Assembly: GCF_024713945.1 (NCBI RefSeq)
Contig: NC_134683.1
Coordinates: forward strand, 498,501 to 562,500
DNA from: Dermatophagoides farinae
Taxonomy: Eukaryota > Arthropoda > Arachnida > Sarcoptiformes > Pyroglyphidae
Reading direction: 5' to 3'
Length of the DNA stretch: 64,000 nucleotides
The notes below the pieces were generated by a model, which saw only the letters and a list, made by a program, of their open reading frames with translations, was not told the origin of the DNA and did no database searches. The position numbers and the translations under genes were made by a program. Every line of letters starts with the position of its first letter. Position 1 is the first letter of the stretch. Below are positions 23,849 through 37,496 of the stretch, piece after piece.

Positions 23849-24775
23849 TTTTGATTGATCCAAACACAAGTACAAAAACAAAAAAAAATTTGTTCGCAAC
23901 AACAAACAACAAATTGATTCGAACCAAATGGAAACAAAAAACAAAGACAGAAAATTTAAATTTCCAAAAAAATGGCGTTGTAAAAAAAGAAAAAATGATG
24001 ATAATCTGATTACATTTTTTATTTTCACGTCGCGTTTATATATGTTGTTATTATGTGAAACGAAAAAAGATGAAAACGAATAAAAAAAAGAAGAAATATT
24101 GTCATCATATATATTGAGAAAAAATAATCATTGATAACCTTTGATGATGATTGGCCATCATTGAGGATAATAACATTTATCATCATTTATAAATGTGGCC
24201 AAAGAGACCATCGACACACACACAAACACTTTGAACAGATATTCGAATACTTCGTGGTCATCATATTTATAAAAAAGAAAGAAAGTTATGAGTGTTTGTG
24301 CATCCTTCGGATATATCGTTTTGTTGATCTATCAGCTTTTTTTTTAATTTTTTTATTTTCTATATAGAGAGATTTTCATCACTGTCATCGTTTTTTTTCT
24401 GGCCATTCATATCTCATTCAATGTAAATGTTTCTTTTGGTCAATATTTCAAGTTTGTTTTGATGGAACAAAAATTTATTTTTTTTTTTATTTTCAATATC
24501 ATTCAAGGTTAGTATTCATTTTTTAAAAAAAGGGGGTTTCAATTATGTTTATTGGTTGTTGTTGTTGTTGTTGTTGTTATCATCATCATTATACCTGTGT
24601 GTAACATTGAAAAATTATTTGAATTTCATTCAATTGATTGGAATAATAAGTAAGTAGTATATTCTTTTGTGTATACACAAGGTCAATGATAGTGTAATGT
24701 GTGGTGGTGATTTATCCATCATTTTGGGATTGATTTGATTATAATCAATAATAGATATATTTGATATTTGATTGA
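23849..24775. other. Intergenic, promoter of protein B and 3' flank of protein C
   Basis: Contains the TATATAAA motif (minus strand, about 24036-24043) and a TTG repeat near 24555-24577. No further gene is seen. Confidence 0.45.
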
Positions 24776-25684
24776 TCATTGTATTGTAGCAATCAATTCA
24801 GCAACATTAACAATAAGACTTGGATTTGGTGTTTCTTTTTTCACTATTAATGGTTTTAATTTATCACATTTATCTGTTTCATCATTATATTCACCACAGG
24901 TACGATCAATGAAACCATTTGTGGCCGATAATGCACCATCAATATAAAATTGGATTTCATTTTTACAATCACCGGATGATATTTTTTCAATACATTTACG
25001 TATTTGTCCAGTTTCACTATGGAACCAAAAAAAAATCACAAATTAATTTCGACATCAAAAAAAAACAAAACAAATGGATCAATAAAAACTAACCAGCAAA
25101 GATATGGAAATTTTAAATTATTTGGCTGTGATTTAATCTCACCAATACGATTGGCTGTACGATCAAAACATTTGCCCATTTTTGTACGATAACGATTCAG
25201 ACAACCACCAGCTGATAATAATTCTTTGGCACGTTGATTATTTTTATTTTTATTCTTACACAATAATTTTACCCGTTGACGATATGAATAACCGACCAAT
25301 GAGATGATGTTTTTCATTTCTTCTTTAAAACATTGTTTCGATATTGCCATTATATTGGTGACTAATTGTTGATTTTTTCTATAATAATAAAAAAAAATCA
25401 AACAGAAATTATCAATCAAAAATCAAAAACTTTATATATGACACTAACTTGCAATAAACTTCCAATTCTTGTGTGTTTGTTGGAAATTTACGTGTTTTCG
25501 ATGTAACAACGATAACATCATTTGTGAATTCGGTCAATTGATCACATTTTAATGGTTTTTTTGCTGCCATTATTGTTGTTGGCATTATCATTATTATCAT
25601 ACATATCATCGTGGTGATCCACAATAATATTAATGATGATGTTGATGTTCTTGATGGATTTCGATTGATTTTATTCGTCATCAT
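24776..25684 (-). CDS. Cysteine-rich secreted protein C
   Basis: Exons 25684-25449, 25378-25094 and 25016-24776, both introns phase 2, give 253 aa. A hydrophobic signal peptide (LILLWITTMICMIIMIMP) is followed by KCDQL, EVYCK, KQCFK, LLCKN, GCLNR, GKCFDR, a CC doublet split by intron 2, RKCIEK, GDCKNE, TCGEYND and DKCDKL. It is the closest relative of protein B (shared RPNNLKFP-like block before CC, GFIDRxCGEYN, NVAELIxxI). A minus-strand TATATAAAA near 25800-25810 lies about 115 bp before the ATG. Confidence 0.8.
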
Positions 25685-26523
25685 TGTTGCTGCAAACAAA
25701 CAGAATAAACGCGGAACAAAAAAAAATTTCCAATGAAAAAACCAGGCGCGCACACACAAAAAAAATCCAAAAATTCGTTATCAGTTATGATGTTTTGATT
25801 TTATATATATAGTGACGACGAGATTAATAAAATTTTAATTATGGAAAAGATAATTATCATCATCATCGATCTTAAAATCCTTCTACTATTATAGAAATAA
25901 CGTACTCGTTGCTGTTGTTGTTGTTGTTGTTGTTGTCGATGATTCGTTCGAATGTTTTGAATTCAAGGAGAAAACTTTGCAGTTACCTCCTCAATGAAAA
26001 TTGAAATCACCATCATCGTCATTATTTTGTCGTTGAAAATATTTCATGGTTCCTATTTTCTTTTTAGTTTGTTTGCAGGGTACATTATCATCAGTCAATG
26101 ATTTATTAATTTTCATCAAATTGCAATCATCATCATCACCACCATATTAATATGAATAATAATTAAGAAGATTATGAATTCAAAACTTTTACATTTTCAT
26201 TTTTTTGTTTCATGCCATTTTCGAATAAATTTTCATTTTTAATTTTGATTTTTCTCTCTTGCTCTTGCTCTCCACTATTTCTTTTTCTAGATTCAATCAT
26301 TTGCGGATCATTGGAAAAATAAAAACCAAAGAAAAAAAATTGGCTGAACTAAAAGAACATTTTTTTTTTGGCTTGTTTGATCATAAATTATTTATTTATA
26401 TATTTATATTTATCAAGGAAAAAAACCAGAATCATCAAAATTGCTTCTCATGATTTAAAAATGTATATGATAATCACGTTTAGTAATTAATCAGAAAAAA
26501 AAATTATGTCATTAGGATCATCA
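25685..26523. other. Intergenic, no gene seen
   Basis: Holds the presumed promoter of protein C near 25800 and a GTT repeat near 25911-25936. The rest is AT-rich with poly-T tracts. Confidence 0.45.
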
Positions 26524-27454
26524 TCAAACAGTTTTGAATATATCAACTAGATTTGTAACAAAATTTTTTGAATGTGGTTTAAGATTTTTCACTGGTAATG
26601 GTGCAAGTTTTTCACATTTATCCGTATCTAGATTATATTCACCACATGTTGAATCAAGAAAATTTCCAACAACACCGGTAATGGTTTCCAATAGTACTGG
26701 TAATTTATCTTCACAGCCATTTTTAGTCATTACTTGTGTGAAACATTGTATAATTTCAACAAATTGGCTAATAGTAATTCATTGATTGAAAGAGATGGAA
26801 AAAAACGATAAGCAAGCAAAAAACGAAAAAAAATGAATAATTTACTGGCACTTACCAACAAAGATTTGGCATTTTCATCACATTATCCACAAGTTTAATA
26901 GCAGCATAATTAAGACTTGCACGATCCATACAACGACCAATCAGACGTTTATTACGATTAATACAATTGGATGCATCGATCAATGCCACTGTTTGTGGTG
27001 ATTTACGTTTCGTACATACACGTTTAGTGCTACCACGTACTGAATAAAGAATTATTGAAACAAAATTCTTCAATGTTTCTCGTGAACATTGATCTTTATA
27101 TTGATTCAATGAAAAGAATATTTCTTTTGATTCACTAGATGTGGATACCAGAGATAAATATAAAAAAAAATCATCAAAATTCAAAAAAATTATCAAACAA
27201 AAAACTAAAACAACTTACAGACAAAATTTTTTCAATTCATCTTGATTCTCTGGAAATGTACGCTTTGGATGGCTAACAACCATAAGACGATCAAAATCAT
27301 CTTCAAATTTTGTACGATTACATTTGAAATTTTTTGTCAATGTTGTTGATGATCGTTGTTGACCATGACCAATACCGGTGTTGATGATTATCATCAACAA
27401 TGTGATCATGATAATCAATTTTAATGACGTAATAGCCATCATCATCATCATCAT
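26524..27454 (-). CDS. Cysteine-rich secreted protein D
   Basis: Exons 27454-27219, 27134-26856 and 26767-26524, both introns phase 2, give 252 aa. The start lies in an ATG triplet run giving six Met in a row, so the true initiation codon could be any of these. The signal peptide is LKLIIMITLLMIIINTGIG. Cysteines: FKCNR, KKFC, DQCSRE, RVCTK, SNCIN, GRCMD, CC over intron 2, IQCFT, NGCED, TCGEY, DKCEKL. It is the most diverged of the three minus-strand copies. Confidence 0.78.
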
Positions 27455-27988
27455 TTATTTAATCTGATCACTATTTTATTATCTACTCAACATGTAGATG
27501 ATAATGGTGAATTGGTGATTTTTTTGTTTTGTTTTGTTTTTGTTTTTTTTTTTGATTCTCAGATGTTTCTAATGAATTTGAATGAATAAAACAACTACTA
27601 CTACTACTACAATTACTATAGTCACTATAATATGGTTGATGGATTAAAATAGTTGATGATGATGATAATTGAAACAAAAATTCCAATTTTTGTCTTTTGT
27701 GTTGAAGTGCACCAATGAAGAATGGATTTGAAAACTTTTTTTTTAAATGATAATAATAATCATCAAAGTCATCAATTCAAAGTAATAATGATGATGATGA
27801 TAATAAATCTGATATATGTGAAATTCACACCTTGAATTGAATTGGATTAAATTCAATTATTATAAACATAAATCAAAAAATCAAAACACACCCACACACA
27901 CACACCTGTACATCATTATGGTTTACCTTGAAATAATAATGTAATGAGAATTGTGAAAAGAGTTTTTTTCCCTTTCTCTTCAAGTGTT

Positions 27989-28021
<33 letters not shown>

Positions 28022-28397
28022 TTCATCTGACATCGTTTTTCCTCAACATGAAAAATATCCAATAAAATGTGGGCGGCGGTTCATCATCATGGTGGGACAA
28101 GATGAATAAACAAAAAGGTAAGTTTTTATGTAACACAACAACAGGTAGCCACCATTCATTGTGACCTTGAAAAATTGTTTTCACAATTTTCAAAAAAAAA
28201 CGAAAAAAAAATTTCGAAATCAAACTCGTTCGATTAAAAATTCGAACCAAGTTAAAATTCGATTCGATTATATAAGACCACAAACGATGGTGTATTCATT
28301 AATTAATTAATTTATTCAATATTGAATATAAAAATTGTTACAAAAAAAAGTGTAAAAAATGTTCTTTTTTTCTGTTCATAGACACACACAGAAAATA
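27455..28397. other. Intergenic with TG repeat and probable promoter
   Basis: No gene supported. A TG dinucleotide repeat lies near 27990-28019 and a TTATATAAG motif at 28268-28276 may be the TATA box of the plus-strand gene starting at 28398. Confidence 0.5.
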
Positions 28398-31186
28398 ATG
28401 GCATCTAAAACTCCACCTCGTACTGAACAATCGACATCCACATCATTCGAATCAATTGGATCGATTGGTATTGGTAAAACAACAACGACAGCACAATCAC
28501 CATCATCACCAAATACGAAATTGATTCAAGATATTCCACGATTACGACCAGAAGATGGTGGTGCATTGCCCGATTATATTTGTCTTTATGATTGTATTGT
28601 TTATTATATGATGTGTCCAAATCATGATCGTATCGCAATAACAAGATTGAAACGTGCACGTAATAGTAGTAATCGTGATCGTCGTATCATATGGTTACCA
28701 TTCATTGTTCTACCGGATCATGTAACATGGGAACAAGCAGCCAATGATGGTTTGACATTGTTATTCGGTTATAAAGATGATGAAGATTCGGCTCATTCAA
28801 AATTACCACCACCACCAATGCAAGTGTCACCAATGCAATTTCTTCGCATTCAACTTTCTGGTGATCGTTACTTTATTCGTTATGCATATTTTGTTCATAT
28901 TGAAAAACGAGATAATTATGTTTGTTGTCAAGATATTGAACAATCGGATCGTTCATCAGTAATAACATGGATGTCAATGAATGATATCGTTCAGAATGAA
29001 AACTTATGGGGACCTGAAATGTTGAATTTCACCGAAAAACTTGCTGAACAAATGAACGTTATCGATACTAATGCTGCTTCTGGTTCATCAACACCAACGA
29101 TGACTGATACATTGATTGATCTACAAATCCACGAACAAACATTGGATAATATTGTTGGTGATATAATGACTGATAAAATTTATGGCAAATTTCTCAATGG
29201 ATGTAAAATTACCTCCGATATGATCATAGCTGCTTATGAAGAATATTTGGAACATTGTTGGCCTGCAACATTGATGTGTATGGTTGCATTTAAAACATTT
29301 CTTGTTCGTTATGGTTATCCACGTAATGATACTAGCGCTCAGGAATGGATATTCAATGCATTGGATATTGAACGTTTAGGCTATCTGAATTTCCATCAAG
29401 TTCTTGTCGGTATTGTTTGTTTGGATCCAGCTACCCCAAATGATAATAGTATACGATTGAAAATGGTATTCCGTTATTATGCATTGGAAAAGAATCAAGA
29501 ATTATTATTTGAAGAATTTGTTTCGTTGGTTCATGATCTACATCCATCAATGGAAGCAAAAAAATTACGACAAACTGTTGAAGAATTGGAACGTAAAATT
29601 CGTGATCCAAATGCTGCTGCTGCTGCTGCAACTGGTGGGGGTAGTCAGACCATTACATTTCAAGCATTCGAACAAGCAATACGTAATCGTATATTGAAAG
29701 GTACGGAAAAATTGGTACGATCATCGAAATCAATCATAGGACAAATGATGCATTTGAATAAAGTGAAAAATGATTCACGTACAGCAGTGATGGTTGTACG
29801 TCATCATCATCCAAAATCACCAAAAACACCATCATCACCAACTTCTAAACGTACTCGTGGTGCTGCTGCCGCTGCTCCTGGTACATGTAATGGATGTCGT
29901 GCCCAAAAATATAAATTCGGAACACATTGTGTTTGTTTGGATACTAGTGGACGTTGTGTAAAACCATTACGATTATTCGATGGTAAGTTTTTGATTTGTT
30001 TTGGTTTTTGATTTAATTTGATGTTTTTTCTTTGTTTTTCTGATAATAGTGGAAATTCGTGATACAATAACACCGTCACGTTATTCAGCCGAATATGTTT
30101 TCGGTATGAATACAATTTGTCGTAATTTTCTAGATCTTGTACGTCGTGCATATCAACAGAATGAAAGTCTTTTTTCAACTACTGAAGATTTACCATTGGC
30201 GTTACAAACAATACGTACATTATGTGAATTTGTACGACTGATTCTGGAATGTGAAGATCGTTTTATGAAGATAAATGCACCAGCTATTGTTATTGGTGAT
30301 ATTGGTGGACGTATTGATTCGATAATGTCATTGGAAAAAGCATTCTGGACCCAAGTACCAATCATGACAACTAATCTGATATTTTTGGGAAATTATGTTT
30401 CCGGCAATAATGGTAGTGATGGTGGTTCGACCAAATCATCCAAATCAAATGTTGATGTTATATGCTATTTATTTGCATTGAAAATTGCTGCACCAAATCA
30501 AGTATGTTTATTACGAGGTTATAATGAAACTTGTGATACATCGAAAGAACTGCTAAAAGAATGTATTCAAAAATATGGCCCAGAGGATGGCCGTCAATTG
30601 TGGATGGAATTTAATCGATCATTTAATTTATTACCATATGCTATATTAGTGGATGAAAGTATTCTTTGTGTTCATTCTGGTCTACCGCGTGTAATGATGC
30701 CAATTACAAAATTTTCCGAAATACCGAAAAAAATTGCGAATCCCGCAAAAGAAAGTCAATTAGCATTGGAGGTAAGAGAATCAATTGTATTGATGGTGAT
30801 GATGATTTAAACTACAGATTACTTTTTTATCTACAGTTAATTTCGAATATTCCAACCGATGTTCCACAACCAATGGTGGTGGTGGTGGTGGCGTAGCAAA
30901 TCCCGATGATCGTAAAACTGAATTTGGTTATTCAATTTTTCATACATTTATGCGAACCAATTCACTTAAATTTATGATTCGTGGTCATGATCAACCATTG
31001 GATGGTTATCGTTATTATTTTGATAATCGTTGCATAACGATTACATCGGCATTGAATAAAAATTCAACAATCATATTGATTGATAGTGAAAATGAAGAAC
31101 TACGTATGATTAAAGTGGCAACCGTTACTAGCAGTACAATTAGTAGCTCAACAACAACAAAAACAAAAGAAGAACAATTTGAATAA
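28398..31186 (+). CDS. EF-hand-like protein with a degenerate PPP phosphatase domain (pseudophosphatase)
   Basis: Exons 28398-29982, 30050-30771 and 30818-31186 (a 46-bp last intron) give 891 aa. The N-terminal 230 residues form a domain I do not recognise. Residues of about 265-430 resemble paired EF-hands; the loop DIERLGYLNFHQ at 323-334 lacks the final acidic residue. A Pro/Ser/Ala linker leads to a Cys cluster (CNGCRAQKYKFGTHCVC). From about 530 on, the PPP-family fold is recognisable, but the metal and catalytic motifs are altered: GDxHG is GDIGG (611-615), GDxVDRG is GNYVSGN (642-648), GNHE is GYNE (685-688). HGG is HSG (His737) and the RAHQ His remains (826). It should therefore not be an active phosphatase. 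The layout recalls the EF-hand phosphatase class only loosely. Start 28398 is preferred to 28359, which lies in a T-rich leader. Confidence 0.78.
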
Positions 31187-31263
31187 TTTTAATTTTCAAT
31201 TTTTATAATTTTTGGAATCAAATCAAATTTAAGAGAAAAAAAAATTTAAAAACCAATCATTTT

Positions 31264-32059
31264 TTAAAATGTTGTACGACCTTCTTCATCAGCATTGCCA
31301 CCGACACCACCACCATGAATATGACGATGATGATGATTTGAACGTAAAAATGGAATCTGTTCATGTTGTATAGCAAATGGTGATATATGTTGATGTTGTT
31401 GCTGAAATTGAACAATCGATCGACCATCTAATGGTATTGGATCACTTATTTCAAGCCGACGATCCGTTGGAATGATTTCCGATTTATCATCATTATCATC
31501 AATGTGACGACTACTGCGACCAAGATTAAGACGAATTTTGAAAATGATACACGTGAAATTTAAACATGTACTAGCGACAACGATAGTAACACTTGTAAAT
31601 GGTAATAAAAATGGTATGAATAAATTCAATGTTAACAACAATAATTGAAATATTGTATACAGGGTGATGATTGTCCAATTTTGACCAATAATTAACATTG
31701 CTGAAACAAAAATGAACATTGTAAGCACCAGAAAGAATATGATTGATCGTGCGGAATCATTTTCTATGAAAGAGAAAATTTTTTTTTTTTTTTTTTTTTT
31801 TTTGAAAATACAACAAATTCGCAAATGAAAACATACTTTTGATGATAAAATCTTCAATTATTAATGAATAATTTTCACATACAGTTATCGGATCACCATC
31901 ATGATGAAGTAATGTTTGTCGTATTGATTCATCCAATAATTGATAATGAAGAATTGAATCAAAAAATGATCGTATTATTATGAGAATGAATAGAAAATGT
32001 AATGCAATATGAAAGAAACGAAAAAAACGTAAATCATCCGTTAATGGTGATGATGACAT
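31264..32059 (-). CDS. Four-pass membrane protein, unrecognised
   Basis: Exons 32059-31837 and 31763-31264 (phase 1 intron with a long pyrimidine tract before the acceptor) give 240 aa. Four hydrophobic segments: FFHIALHFLFILIIIRSF, IIFFLVLTMFIFVSAMLII, WTIITLYTIFQLLLLTLNLF, and LPFTSVTIVVASTCLNFTCI. A roughly 40-residue polar loop after the first segment carries the likely N-glycosylation site NYS. The cytosolic tail is long, polar and His-rich with ERGR-like charged ends. It is convergent with the preceding gene, stops 77 bp apart. MARVEL-like topology, family unknown. Confidence 0.7.
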
Positions 32060-33316
32060 TTTTTCGTTTTGTTTTTTGTTTTTGGTTGTATTCACAGCGA
32101 ATTCGATTTTGTATATTTTTGTGTTTAATTAATTAAAACAACAACAACAACGAAGAAAAATAATCGCATAATAACATCACAAAAAACATCAATGTGACAA
32201 TGTTTTTAAAACATAAACATGATGAATGAACTCAACAGAGCCAGTGCCACCATCAAAATCATCATCATCGATCGATTGATTGATTGAATATGGTGATGAT
32301 GATGATGATCACACATACATGGACAACAACCAGAAATTTAGCCAAACAAAATGTAAAAGGAAAATTTCGATTTTTTATCACAATTTCATTATCATAAATT
32401 AAATATATAATCGATTGATTGATTGATTCAATGAATGATGTTTATTCATCAACATACAGATATATAGAAGACATGAAATGAAAAATGAATTAAAACATGA
32501 AATTATCATCATCAACAAACAGCGAAAAAATTTATGAAAAACAAAAAAATAAATAAATAAATCAAAAGAAATTATCAAATCATCATCATGATCATCATTT
32601 TTTATTATAAATAAAGGAAGTAGAAAAAATTTTATTTCCAAATTCATCGTCATTGTATCGAAATGGTTAAATTGAAACAATAAAATCATCACCATCACCA
32701 TCGCCAAAGGACAAAATTGTATTGAACGTATCGTAAGAAAAAAGGCTTGTTCAAATGTTGAAAAATGAAAAAAAACAACTTGTGATTTGTTTTCAAAATG
32801 GCAAAAAGTGAAAACGAAAATATTCAGATATCTGCAAAGAAGAAGAAGAACAGCAATTCTTTTCTTTAGTCACAGGAGATTTGGCCAATGCCATAAAATG
32901 TGTATATGGAATGTAAGTGGATAAAATAGAAAAATTTTAACGAGATGAATAGACACTATATAGTAAAAAAAAATGGACAAAAAAATGTATATACAAATGG
33001 CTCGAAGCGGTAATACAAAAACATTAGTATTTTAGAATATGTTTGAAGATCAATAAAATTTTCTTTTCTTTCCAGAACTTTTGCCAAGATAAAGCAACAA
33101 TTCGAATATATACTCCAGGGACAAAAAAAAAAAAAAATAATCGATTTGATTTTCGGTTGGTTGGTGTATAAAAATTGACAACAAAACATGTGGACATTTT
33201 AATTTTTCAACAGTCACGGTCAGTGAGTAAAAATTCAGTTTGATTTATCGTCGAATATTTATTTTTTGTTTATATGTCTCTTTGTGTTTGTGCAGGTCTC
33301 ATCGATCAAAAAAAAA
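32060..33316. other. Intergenic; promoter and 5' UTR intron of RB1
   Basis: No gene in 32060-33160. A TATAAAAA at 33167-33174 followed by a donor-like GTCAGT or GTAAAA around 33219-33228 and a good acceptor (TTTGTGCAG ending at 33296) suggest a promoter and a short intron in the 5' UTR of the RCC1-BTB gene that follows. Confidence 0.5.
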
Positions 33317-34906
33317 ATGGCAGAATCATTGGATGAAATTATCGATATCAAATTGTTTGAAGATGACTTAAAATTTATTGATCCTGATTTTATCAGATCA
33401 ATTGCTTCAATTTTCAGTTATAAGATTTATTACGATTCTGAATATCTAATGATAACCACCGATGATTCTAAATATGTTTATGGCAAGCATATATGTGAAT
33501 GGCTATCGTTGAAATATCATCCAATAAGACCACAACAGATATCACTTTTAAATGATATGAAAATCGTTCAAGTAGATTATGGCTATGATTTTATTGCCAT
33601 TCTAACTGATGATGGTCGAGTGTATCTTGCAAGCAATGATTCTAATTGGAAAACGAATAAAACATTACGATGGATTTCCGAAGATAATGATCGTTTCAAG
33701 ATGATTGCTTGTGGAAAATATCATTTATTAATGCTGCGACAAGATGGCCATGTTTTCGCTATGGGTAGTAATAGTTGTGGTCAAATAACTGGTAATGAAA
33801 AATCATCATATGAAAGAATGATCCACATTGATAACCAAGAAAATGTCGAGCTCATAGCTTGTGGAGGGTTTCATAGTTTATCAACAACTAATAATGGAGA
33901 AATTTATTCCTGGGGACAAAATAATTCTGAACAATTAGGTCTCGGTGATAAAAAAAATCGAAACACCCCAAGTCTTGTGGAATTTCCTAATGGTGATTCT
34001 ACCCGCATCAAAGATATTATTGGTGGCATCTTTTTTTCATTATTCTTATTCGAAAATGGTCAGCTTTGGGGATGTGGTTCTAATAGAAATGGTGAACTTG
34101 GTCTTGGTGATGATATTAAACGATCAAAGTTGATGAAAATACCGATTGAAAATTTACAACAAATTGCATGTTCAAAATTCCACAACTTTTCATTGGCATA
34201 TGATGGATCATCGTACTATGCATGGGGCGAAACCAAATTTGGAAAATGGTCATCACCTGTAAAATTGAATGATAATCCCGCATCATTTGCAGCTGCATCG
34301 GCAATGATTCTATCCACGCCAATAACATTTGGCCTCACACCAACAATCTATGCATTCGGATCACATGATTCAACGTACAAATCAATCCTCGGATTATTCG
34401 ATAATCAAAATAATTATGATGTGGAATTTAAAATTAACGAAAAACGTATCAAGGCCTGCAAATGTTATCTGAAATCTGCATCGGAATATTACCAACGAAT
34501 GTTTTCCGGTAATTGGAGTGAAAATGATCAAGTACCCATCGAGAATTATTCATATGAAACATACTATGCCTATCTACGTATGTTGCATACGGGTAATATT
34601 CATATTAATCGTCAAAACATAACCGAGATTGTTGATCTGGCCAATTGTTATGGTGATGAAAGGTTGATGAAATATTGTGAAACATTCATACGGAGTGATC
34701 TAAATGAAAAAACTATGCCCACTTATCTTTCATTAATTAGCAAACACGAAATGAAGGAATTGCATAATAAACTCACTCATCTTATTATAGAACAAGTGTT
34801 GCCCAAAATTACCGACAATCTTCTGCAAAATAATGAAAAATCTATTGAATTTCTCAATTGGTTTTACGATCAACAAACAATTGTTTCAACAGATGTGAAT
34901 CATTGA
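33317..34906 (+). CDS. RCC1-BTB protein RB1
   Basis: A single coding exon of 529 aa. RCC1 repeats of about 50 residues fill roughly residues 60-325 (AILTDDGRVYLAS, IACGKYHLLMLRQDGHVFAMG, IACGGFHSLSTTNNGEIYSWG, FLFENGQLWGCGSNRNGELG), the blades of a beta-propeller. A BTB domain follows at about 360-455 (YDVEFKINEKRIKACKCYLK, YRMFSG-type block, YETYYAYLRMLHTG, LVDLANCYGDERLMKYCETF), then a helical C-terminus. This is the layout of animal RCBTB1/RCBTB2, thought to be Cullin-3 adaptors. The frame is open 17 codons upstream, but ATG 33317 follows a strong splice acceptor and matches the N-terminus of its neighbours. First gene of the array. Confidence 0.88.
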   Translation: MAESLDEIIDIKLFEDDLKFIDPDFIRSIASIFSYKIYYDSEYLMITTDDSKYVYGKHICEWLSLKYHPIRPQQISLLNDMKIVQVDYGYDFIAILTDDGRVYLASNDSNWKTNKTLRWISEDNDRFKMIACGKYHLLMLRQDGHVFAMGSNSCGQITGNEKSSYERMIHIDNQENVELIACGGFHSLSTTNNGEIYSWGQNNSEQLGLGDKKNRNTPSLVEFPNGDSTRIKDIIGGIFFSLFLFENGQLWGCGSNRNGELGLGDDIKRSKLMKIPIENLQQIACSKFHNFSLAYDGSSYYAWGETKFGKWSSPVKLNDNPASFAAASAMILSTPITFGLTPTIYAFGSHDSTYKSILGLFDNQNNYDVEFKINEKRIKACKCYLKSASEYYQRMFSGNWSENDQVPIENYSYETYYAYLRMLHTGNIHINRQNITEIVDLANCYGDERLMKYCETFIRSDLNEKTMPTYLSLISKHEMKELHNKLTHLIIEQVLPKITDNLLQNNEKSIEFLNWFYDQQTIVSTDVNH

Positions 34907-35287
34907 TCGAGTTCTTGTAAAAAAATACACACATACATACATGATCTAATGCAAAAATTCTCTTTGTTCAATTAAAATATTTTTTTTCCATCAAATTGAT
35001 AATGATTTTAAATGAATTCAATTAATCGTAATCATCATCTATCATCTATCTATTTATAGTCTATGTCGCTTGGGATGTGTGTGACCGTAACTTTTACACT
35101 CGCCAAGTGCTTGCACTGTGTATTAACTTGGCATTTAATGGGTCGAAGCTAAGCCGGTCATTCCTACTTATTTTCAGTACAAACATAACTATTTGATATC
35201 TCTATATTGACCGTCAGGAGTCAGCCTCGCAGGGCCAGCCTGGGACTGTACTACAGAAAATTGTGTTATATTATATTGTATTAATAA
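34907..35287. other. RB1 3' UTR and an unusual GC-richer block
   Basis: 34907-35040 matches the 3' UTRs of the other array genes. About 35060-35265 is much richer in G and C than its surroundings (for example GCAGGGCCAGCCTGGGACTG) and has no coding frame. I do not recognise it; it may be a fragment of a repeat. Confidence 0.4.
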
Positions 35288-36394
35288 GGCTACGGTCACA
35301 CTAGCATTGACTAAAGTTTAGTCACTAAACAGTCTTGCAGATCAAACGTGTTCAATCTTTCAGACTAAAAATTTAAGGCTACGGTCACACTAGCACAGTC
35401 TTTTACGACTAAAGAGACAAACGAGACTAAAAATGCATTGTGAAAGTAGAAGTCTGTTTTGTCGCTTTTCTTGGTCTTAAATCTTTTAGTCTGAAAGATT
35501 GAACACGTTTGATCTGCAGGACTGGCTACGAGCCAAGACTGGAGACTGGCCATTTTTATACCATGTTGGTATTTTTTCATCATATTAATTTGTTACCAAA
35601 AGTGTATGCTTTCACCATTTCAAAAAATTACCGTGGCGGCAAATTTTTTAATAAATGATGTCGTTGTTTTTCTTCCAATTATTATTTATTTCGAATTTTT
35701 TTTTGCATATTGTAATTTTAAATTTTATAACATGGGATAAATAAAATTTCAATTTCAATTTGAATCGACGATGCAATAACGATCATCTGCGAATATCATT
35801 ACCGAAATTGAATGCGAACGAATCTTTCATCAAACAAACATCAAAAGAATTTGAAAAAAAAATTACAATTGGAAGATGACTATGGGTTGAATTAATTGAC
35901 CGACATCGAAATAATTGGAAGATGATGATCGTTCCAGATCGAAATGAATTAGTGATTTTAATTAAATCAATTCAACTAAAATTTTTGAACTACGATTTGA
36001 AAAATTTATCAAGATTTTACGATGATAACCGAATTTATGGAGATGATTTTATCTTTGTTGGAAAATATCTTATTGTTTTACAAAATCATTGGATGAATTT
36101 CTTGGTAATTAATCTGCTGAATGATTGGACCGACGTGAACTATTGGAGAGGGGAGGAATGGAGAAAAAAGAAACAGTGGTGAGGAATCATGGGGCAAGAA
36201 AGAAAACGATGGTAGCAATCATGGTAGCTGAGTCATGAGGCTTTTTCTCAGAGTGTGAGCATGATGTTTTGCTTTTTCTCTTAATATTGTGATTTTTCCT
36301 CCTTTTTGACGATCATTGTAATTTTATCATCGGTTGTAATAACATCGATAATGTTTTCTAATAAGATCTAAATTATTCAAACCGAGCCGAGTGA

Positions 36395-37230
<836 letters not shown>

Positions 37231-37496
37231 AAAAATATTTTTAAATATTTCAAAATGCACTTCACGATCCAACTTTGTTAAAATAGTGGTTTTCTAGTCA
37301 ACTAGTTTGCGATAATGTGACCACTCGGTTGAACATGTCTTAAAGACTTTCAGTCTTGGTCTGTTTAGTCAATGCTAGTGTGACCGTAGCCTAAGACCAA
37401 CAAAAGCGACAAAACCGACTTTTACTTTCACAATGCATTTTTAGTCTCGTTTGTCTGTTTAGTTGTAAAAGATTGTGCTAGTGTGACCGTAGCCTA

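Noticed and set aside
35120-35160. tRNA-like B box (GGGTCGAAGC) in the GC-richer block
   Set aside because: No matching A box at the right distance and no cloverleaf could be drawn, so no tRNA or SINE call was made.
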